A stretch of 64,000 bases of DNA from Macrotrachela quadricornifera. Lineage: Eukaryota > Rotifera > Eurotatoria > Philodinida > Philodinidae. Each line of letters begins with the position of its first letter. The stretch's first letter is position 1. Positions 56,423-64,000 of the stretch are shown here, in pieces. The position numbers and the translations under genes were made by a program. Location of the stretch: contig JAJEKB010020847.1 of NCBI GenBank assembly GCA_022393335.1, positions 819,328-883,327 on the forward strand. The letters are read 5' to 3'. Below the pieces are notes generated by a model. It was given only the letters and a program-made list of their open reading frames with translations, ran no database searches and was not told the DNA's origin.

Positions 56423-59400
56423 TCAAAGCTTCTGGGATGTATAATTTTCATCATCATAGTTTGTTACATCTGGATCGAAAGCTGGATTTGGAATACCTGT
56501 AGTAGCATTTATTTCATTAACTTTTATTGATAATTGTTCAGGATAAGGTTCTTTAGAAAGTATTTCTTTATTGCCAGTTGATTTAGTATTTAAATGAGCA
56601 TATACGCCAACCTGATGCTTTCTTCTTCTTGGTCCCCAGGTATCTCCAGGAGAATTATTTGCTGTTAATGCTGCTAAGTAAATCGGATTGGGTCGACCAT
56701 CAACATCAGTGATCAACGCACCGGCCTTTTTTTTAATTAACTTTGAAACATGTATACGAGAAAAATAACAACGTTACATACCTTTTGTTGAGCAGAAAGT
56801 TTACGATATTCTCGAATGTAACTGATCAAAAAGACGACAGGAATTGGAAGAACACAAAAAGCGAAGATAAACCAACCCAATATAGTACTCCATTTTGGAT
56901 ATTCATATTCTGGAAATCCGGCACTAGCCTTATCTTTCAGTGTTGATGTATTCAATAAATTGGAAGCAGTGAGAATCTGAATAAAAAATAAGTAGTACAT
57001 CTAGCCGATCTATCTTTTTAAAAGATTTAACTAAGAAGTAAAACAATATAAATTTATAAGAATTTCGATTAGTTATTATTAACCACTATAGTTTAAAAAT
57101 AAACTGTCAAGTCCTAATGTAGACGATCATACATTAATTTGCCCAAGGTAAACTGAAAATCATTTTTATAAGAAGTTTAATAATAAATTATCGATGTTAG
57201 TTTTAATTTGAATTCAATGAATTAACAAATGCGATAATATGTTTAAAAATAATACAATAACTAATAATGTCTGAACACTTGTATGTTAATGTAGATTCTA
57301 AATGCAACTGCTCATTTTTGTACTAGATTAGATATGAGTTATGTTTCGAACACTGTAATGCTAGTCACCTTTGGCGATTCTCATTCGTTTTATTACCACT
57401 TTAGTTGCACTAAATCTTTGTGCATCAATCGATAGTATCTGCAAAATGTGCGTCTATATACTATGCATGATTAACAGCATACTAATTTGGCGCAAGTTTT
57501 GTACTTCTATCAATATACACATAGTGTTACTTGAGGGTACTTCAAATCTAACTCACATAATGAATTCTAATCGATTGTTAACCTGTACATCGCATAAAAA
57601 ATTTTTGTAATCTTAATTCTTCTTATGCATCTGTTATATACAGCTCACACATCTAATAGTTGGTAGCATTAATATTGAAAAATCTATATTTCTTATTCTA
57701 AATCGAAAGATTTAAAGTTTGCATTGAATATCCTCATTAAAAAGCTTTTGTTACGAATACTGATGTGGCCGATACATACTGTAACGATACAAATGTTGTG
57801 AAAACATTGTTTCATACAATTACGCTTACTCTATATTTCTATTTTAAATTGCATACTTCACTGTGAATCTATCAATGCATTTCTCTCGCCTTAGATAAAA
57901 CTCAATAAATGACATAAACTTAATCAAAGAGTGCGTTTGAGATTGAATACTATATTGACTTACAAGTGTCAACAATGGTGCTGTAATGCACCATGTAAGA
58001 AAGAGATAGTATTGACCTGGTCGTCTGTTTAGCATCATTTGAATATCGTTCATAAATCGGCTGAATCCTGAAATAAATCTTACGATTTTTCGATAGAAAA
58101 AATTTTGTTAAAGAACAAACCGTAGATATAGGCAACAGTGATTACTTCAAAAAATCCAATGACCACTAGAGATATATTAGCTGTATATTCTTGAAAGAGT
58201 TCAAATAGATAGATGCCACCCTGAAAGAAAAGAAATACGTGTCTCTTGATAGTATCGCTAGCAAACCATACTTACAGGACAAGCAAATGGCAAACTGACA
58301 AGGTAGAAGATCACACAAGTTATAACGACAAGAAGAGATCGTCTCTTTGCATATCGAGGAAAAAATTCCATAAGAGCAGTAATTATCACATCAGTAGAAG
58401 CGAACTAAACAAAGAAATTCAATAATAAATAGAAATACATAATTGATTTACCTGTGAACCAAGACCAAGAGCGAGAAGCATCATAAAGAAAATGATGGAA
58501 AAGAAAGGACTAGCTGGCATCTTTGAAAGTGCTTCAGGATAAGTAATAAATGCTAGCCCAGGACCTGATGCTTCAGCATATTTCTCTACTGGTTCACCTA
58601 ATGAATTAGCAAGAAATCCAATGGTAGCAAAAACAGCAAAACCAGCAAAAACACCAGTAAAACAATCACATGAAACCACAATACACATTTGTCTATTGTT
58701 TGAGTATAATGAAAGGTGATAAGTCAAAGAGAAACACTTTTACTTACTGGAAAAAATTATTATCGAATTTATTGGCTGCTGAATAAGCGATAAGTGAACC
58801 AAAACTAATACTTAAAGAGAAGAAAACTTGAGACGCTGCCCTTTGCCAGATCTAAAAGACAATAGTACAACCAATAAATATCATAAAAAATTTCATTTTA
58901 TTGGATTTTTTTTTCAAGTTCATAAATAATTCTATTTATTTGGTAAAATATTTGTGATCAATATATACCTGAAAATCACCGATGAGTTCCCATCTAGGTA
59001 CAATATAGAGTAGAATACCATCACGAGCTCCAGTAAGTGTAGCCGTGAAAATAATAAGTACAAGTAGAACAATATATGGAAAAATAGCTGTGAAATATGC
59101 AACCTAAAATGATAATTAATAAGAGAGTTTGTACTGAGAACGAAATAACACTCACTTTGCCTGATGTTTGAATACCACGAAAAATGCACACGCAAATAAG
59201 AGCCCAAGAAACAAGTAATAAAAGAGACATGTAAGTACCCGGAACACCAAAATCATCAAAACTCATGCTTTTATTTAGAAGTAGTCTACTAAAAATTCAA
59301 AAAAAAATGTTCTAATATATATCGATAAAAATACATTTAAAAGTGCTTCATTTAGATATGGTCAACATGATGACTATGACATAAGTCAAGTAAACTTGTC

Positions 59401-61901
59401 GATATTTAAAAAAAACTTACTAGTAGAATTCTTCAGTCGCTGTCACTTTTCCGGTATTATTGACTACTTCACATCCATACATGGAAAAATTAGTGTATTG
59501 TGCTTCTGTACAATTCCATGTTGTTCCATTCTCTGTATAAAGATTACTTATAGAACCTGGAACGAAACATCGATCTGTATTCCACCAATAACCACAATCA
59601 GACCATAAAAGTCGTTTACGAAACGAAAGAACAAAATAAAAGAGAGCCCAAGCAATGATAACATTGTAATATAGGGTGCCCAATATGCTATTGATAATCA
59701 TAGCAAAACCCACGCCTGCAAAGAAGACAATAATCAAAGTAAAGAGATTATTTAAATATTTACCTTGCCATCCTCTACCAAGGACGAATCCAGTAGCTGG
59801 TCCTCGACTAGTAAATTGACCAAGACCCAATTCCATAAAATAAAGTGGAGCACCAATCAGAAAGTAAAGAGTGAAATATGGGATAAGGAAAGCACCTGAA
59901 ATATCCGAACAAGTAAATAACAGACAAGAAACAGCCAGAACTTCCGATGATTTTTAGGAGTAGAGGACGGGGCGAGAAGAGCCAAAATTTGGCAATTTCT
60001 AGACGAATACTCAATGTTTTTCCAGCTAAAATGTAAAGAGTACCGATGGTTGACAGGCCCCGTCTCCTAATCGCTTCATCATCGGAATTCTTGAAAGCAA
60101 TTCAAAACTGACCTCCACCACTCTGTGCTGCAAGATAAGGAAAACGCCATACATTACCAAGACCAACTGAGTTCGAAATAAGTGATAAGACGAATTCAAC
60201 TGGTCGATCCCATTGATGTTTAAGTTCCTCCTAATCAAAATTTAGAAGAACAATCAATTCTTTCACTTAATATTACTCACTTCGTCGTCAGGTTGAGTTT
60301 TCTGACCAACATCATCGTTAATTTTGGGATGAATTATAGGTTGTGAGCGGCGAAACTAAAATAATAGTTCAATATTTTTTCGATCAAATTATCAGCATAG
60401 ATAGTAGGCTCTATCGTATGTGCTTAATAAAAATATTGTTTGAAAATACTTTAAAACTTAAATGTTCTCAAATAATTAATTATCTTTAAAAGCAATTTTT
60501 ATTGCAATCTTCTAATGTATAGATGAATAACTTAGGTGTTCGACTGAGATTTTTTTTCTCGTTCTGTTCGAATCTCCAATCCCTCAGTGGCTATCGAATG
60601 TCGAGTTCTCGAAATATCGAATGCTGGGCGGGACGCATCTATCAAAAAGCATAATTTCAATTGTTCGTTTCAACTTTAATTGCTGAAAATATCTGAGAAA
60701 TTCCTTTCTTATGAATGATAATTTTACACTTATTAGATAATTCGTTGAAGAAATTTTGTTTTTTATACGTGCTTTTATGTTGTTTATGATTTAAACAATA
60801 TTATTTACCATCTATAACTAGAATAACAATATATATCTATTGACAATCTTTAAAAAAATTATAATAGATTTGGATTCACAAGATCTAAATATCTTGAGCT
60901 CTTGAATAACTCTGTTCTTCGATTACTCGTTGACAGAGAACTAGTTTACGACATCATTTAAAACTATCAATCTATGTTTTAATCCTCTGAGTACCTGAGA
61001 TAGTTGAAGATTATAGACTTAATAAGGATAGATAAGTCGAGTTTGTCTAATTTTACTGTCGATGTTTTTTTTTATTATTTTTTTTGCATAATCTAATTAA
61101 TTGTATTATGATTTATTCTTTAGTATAAGATTTTTATTTACTACAATAAAATTTATAACAGATAAAAACTGTTTTTATTTATTATTAACAACAGTAAAAT
61201 ATATATCTATATATACCGAGAGTTGATTTTTAAAAAACCTAATCAATATTATATTTACAGTAAATTAAAAAAATGTAGAAGTTAAATATATTTCAAGATG
61301 ACATTTAGATTTATCTAAAATTAAATCATCATATTTAGTTCATCTGGTCTATGTAAGCTTCGTAATCATAAGTACATATGTTCGATCCTTCATTCCTGAA
61401 AAAATATTCGATAGGTATCGAGTGCTCAGAATATCGACCACACGAAGTCTTGCTAATTTGACCCATCGGAACCTGTCGGAATTCGTCAGAGATGGATGCG
61501 GCGAGAGTATCGGAATTTCAAATGGACCCCTCAGAGTGCCATTTTCCGATAGGTCAACGGGTTGTCGATGGATAGCAAATTTATAAATTTGTCAATCTAT
61601 CGGAAAGCTCAGACCGATATTTCGAAATGCCCATCGAGTGATAGCTTGGGGTAATAAAAATTTTAAAAAAAAGAAAAAATAAGGCTATCATTGAGATTCT
61701 TCCTGTAGAATTGAATATTTAAATACTTAAATAAAATCTAATATACAAAAACTTAATAGATATTTTCCTCTATATACCCTCGTAAATCATCATTTACAAA
61801 AGTTTAAAATAAATACTTTGCTTGTTTCAAAGCCGAGTAAACAAGATTTTTGACTATTTCTAATTTGAAGAACTTACTCTTTTGGTTATTTTACTAAGCA
61901 T
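56423..61901 (-). CDS. SLC6 family sodium-coupled amino acid/neurotransmitter transporter, 695 aa, fourteen exons
   Basis: Exons on minus: 61878-61901, 60281-60355, 60113-60230, 59764-59895, 59421-59715, 59156-59288, 58969-59103, 58748-58851, 58452-58692, 58276-58404, 58121-58220, 57964-58067, 56782-56976, 56423-56725; total 2088 nt, every junction GT...AG and in phase. TM1 reads [14 protein letters not shown] then GGGAF, the family signature; Gly rather than Asp in VGLGN points to an amino-acid-type rather than monoamine substrate. TM2 [11 protein letters not shown]3 [13 protein letters not shown], a loop with [12 protein letters not shown] glycosylation sites and paired Cys, TM6 [13 protein letters not shown] (here [10 protein letters not shown]), TM8 [13 protein letters not shown] and TM12 [16 protein letters not shown] follow. 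The 24-nt first exon was chosen because its ATG, donor and phase fit; it is the least certain. It imports substrate with Na+ and Cl- at the plasma membrane. Confidence 0.9.
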
Positions 61902-63345
61902 GATTTCTAAATAAATTGTGCTTGGTAATGTTTGACTGTTTTTAACAAATAACGATAACGACAATGGTAATACACAGCCTCTCACGTCTTATCACCAAAC
62001 ACTAAATAAAAGTGAAAGAGAAAGTTAAGTAATTTGATACGCTATATCTACAGAAAAAGAACAATATACAATGAATATCATCAACGTCATTTTTTAGTAT
62101 TTCTCTCTTGTCAACAAGGTAAATCTTGATTACTTTATCATTTGAAGAAAGAAAAGAAAAAAAAAAAAACAAAATTTTCGTTTTAAACAGTCATATAATT
62201 AAAACTAATGAAGAAAAGTTTTTGTGTCAGATAAGAAGGATAGACAAAAGAAGAGTTCTTGTGTTATTCATTTCTACCAGATGATGTATCATTCTTATTA
62301 CTAATCAGGTCCATTCAGAGAAAATGCAATAAGATATAAAGTCCATATCATTTCAACAAATATATATTGATGTAGAAACATGTCAAAAGAAAGAAAAGAA
62401 AAGTAAACTATATTCGGAAGAAATGAAACATTGTAATTGTTTGAATTTAATGTATCGTTTTAAGATAAAAATAATAACTATTGAAATACTTATTATGTCT
62501 TTAATTTTTTATTAATCATAACCGAAATATTTTTGTTAATCTAGTTACAAAAGAAAAATATTGATGAAATGAAACGTTATTGACATTCGGTATGATATCT
62601 TAGATAAGAATTCAACTTCGTCATTACTTACTTATTCACTGATAGTATAAGAAAAAATAATATTTTATAATGCAAGTCATAAATAACTTGATGACAAAAG
62701 ATTGAAGTACCTTCTCTCTATTTAAATCAAATGAATTGATGTTTTCATAAATGATAAAGAATAATTTGAATATTTCTATCAATAGAAAAACATTATGAAT
62801 TATTACTATAAAATATTATTCTTGCGTTCAGAATAGATGTATTGATACTTACAGATTGTAAAAAAAAATTTTAAATATATACAGATTTTTGTTATTTTTA
62901 ACGTTGAAGATAAGAGTAAGTGTGAGTGATGTAAAAACCGAAAGAATTCATTCTACTTGCAAATATCATCTTTTATTGGGAGTATGTCTTTTGTATACTC
63001 GTTTTTAGAAATGAAATTAATATTAGAACTAATCAAAAGGTTATCTAGCATCAAAACCAGCAAAAATTTTAATTGAAGCCACAACTGATACCGAAATAAA
63101 ACTGTTTTGAAAAGTCCTACATTCTAATTACATTTTTTGGGACAGCTGAATAGAATATTACGATTGTTCCGTTGATTTATATAATTTTAGTTTGATTTTA
63201 ATGAAATATCATTAGAAAATTTTTAACCATATAAAACCATTCAGTTTTTTTTTCTTTAAATAAATTAAAAGTACTGACTAATCATTATACTTGCTGTTAT
63301 GTCATATATTATATGAAAAGAAATATTGTATTGTGCCATACGGAC
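61902..63345. other. Gene-free AT-rich region
   Basis: Probable promoter region of the SLC6 transporter next to 61901. No gene or clear repeat recognised. Confidence 0.4.
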
Positions 63346-63579
63346 ATGAGATGTCCATCACTTCGCAGCAGTGGCAGATTTCTTTTCAGGCTATTAAAAA
63401 ACTACACCGACTTAATAAAAATTCTAGTGCTTACATTTGGAACAATGTAGGACTGAATGAATGCAATAGATTACTAGCAATATTTCTTGTCTGATACAGT
63501 CGAACGCAGTCAAATTCAAAACGATATTTCGAATAGCATCGCCACAGTAGTAGATTTTCAGATGCGATGGACATCTCTG
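63346..63579. mobile_element. hAT MITE, copy 2
   Basis: The ends ATGAGATGTCCATC and the inverted GATGGACATCTCTG, and the inner CGCAGCAGTGGCAGATTTCT, match the 40325-40722 family. Flanking octamers ATACGGAC and ACACGAAC agree at six of eight bases, an aged target duplication. This copy is 234 bp, so shortened inside. Confidence 0.68.
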
Positions 63580-63714
63580 ACACGAACTGACTCAACAATG
63601 TTTTATACATATATTTTCAATTCTAAATTATTTACTTTACATCTCCTATTTCAGCATTTATCTAGCAGAATTTTCAGTTAGAAGTTTACAGTAGCAAAGA
63701 ATAGTGTCATAACC

Positions 63715-64000
63715 AGTTATTGCACAGAAATTGTTGAAATTTCGTGTTGAATACAGAGACAGAAGTTAGCAAATAATTTTTTGAACAGGAGCATTTACAT
63801 CTATATTAATAGATTATGCTTTTTCTCAAATAATCGAATCATATTAATTAATTTATTTTTATTACAAATTTCTAAATGATACTTTATCTCATACATTCAT
63901 TTATTTTAATTCGCAATCAGATGAATTTTTTTTTGAAATAAAACATGCTTTAGTTATACAAAAAATTAAAAATTTTCTCATTTTATTATACTAATTATAT
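63715..64000. repeat. Direct repeat, copy 2, running off the window edge
   Basis: These 286 bp repeat 27038-27319 in the same orientation and continue to the last base. In copy 1 the stop codon of the exostosin gene follows 26 bp later, so a paralogous gene may begin just outside the window. Confidence 0.85.

Overview
This is a eukaryotic nuclear window from a small invertebrate, most likely a bdelloid rotifer (inference). It is very AT-rich. Introns are mostly short (about 45-80 bp, GT...AG) and many genes are single-exon. The gene set fits what I know of bdelloid genomes: an ADP-ribosyltransferase/TPR protein, a membrane-anchored NHL propeller, a divergent class-A GPCR and a FLYWCH relic. 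No database search could be run, so the taxon rests on gene style alone.

1-27.3 kb holds no confident host protein gene. It is a nest of repeats: a Tc1-type element that is almost all inverted repeat (357-2000), a foldback element with iterated ends (2179-3155), a hAT MITE with a perfect 8-bp target duplication (4100-4852), tandem arrays of about 40, 92, 51 and 20 bp (one holding an assembly gap of ten Ns at 10097-10106), a piggyBac deletion derivative that keeps only the C-terminal zinc-binding domain (13298-14019), and a tRNA-Lys(UUU) at 16451-16523. The main item is a 6.65-kb CACTA/EnSpm-like (CMC) transposon at 16713-23368. It has 33-bp terminal inverted repeats, dense subterminal GGTAC repeats, an 837-aa spliced transposase and a second spliced gene for an acidic/coiled-coil protein, an arrangement like plant En/Spm tnpD and tnpA. 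It sits inside a copy of another dispersed repeat.

27.3-38.5 kb holds three intronless host genes on the minus strand: a 902-aa exostosin (GT47) protein with a hydrolase-like N-terminal half, a 362-aa rhodopsin-family GPCR, and a 906-aa ART plus eight-TPR protein. A FLYWCH relic and a TIR element lie between the first two. 38.5-44.4 kb is again MITEs and minisatellites.

44.4-61.9 kb is gene-rich. It holds an eight-exon C-type lectin type II membrane protein (minus), a single-exon TPR-ZZ-vWA protein (plus), a four-exon membrane-anchored six-NHL protein (plus, with a MITE in intron 2), a mariner relic, and a fourteen-exon SLC6 sodium-coupled transporter (minus). All exon junctions in these spliced genes were read by hand and keep frame.

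The last 286 bp repeat the sequence found just 3' of the exostosin gene, so a second copy of that gene may start just past the right edge. The genes form no operon or common pathway. Several encode surface or membrane proteins (lectin, GPCR, NHL protein, SLC6 transporter) beside ART and vWA/ZZ proteins, a typical mix for invertebrate accessory regions.
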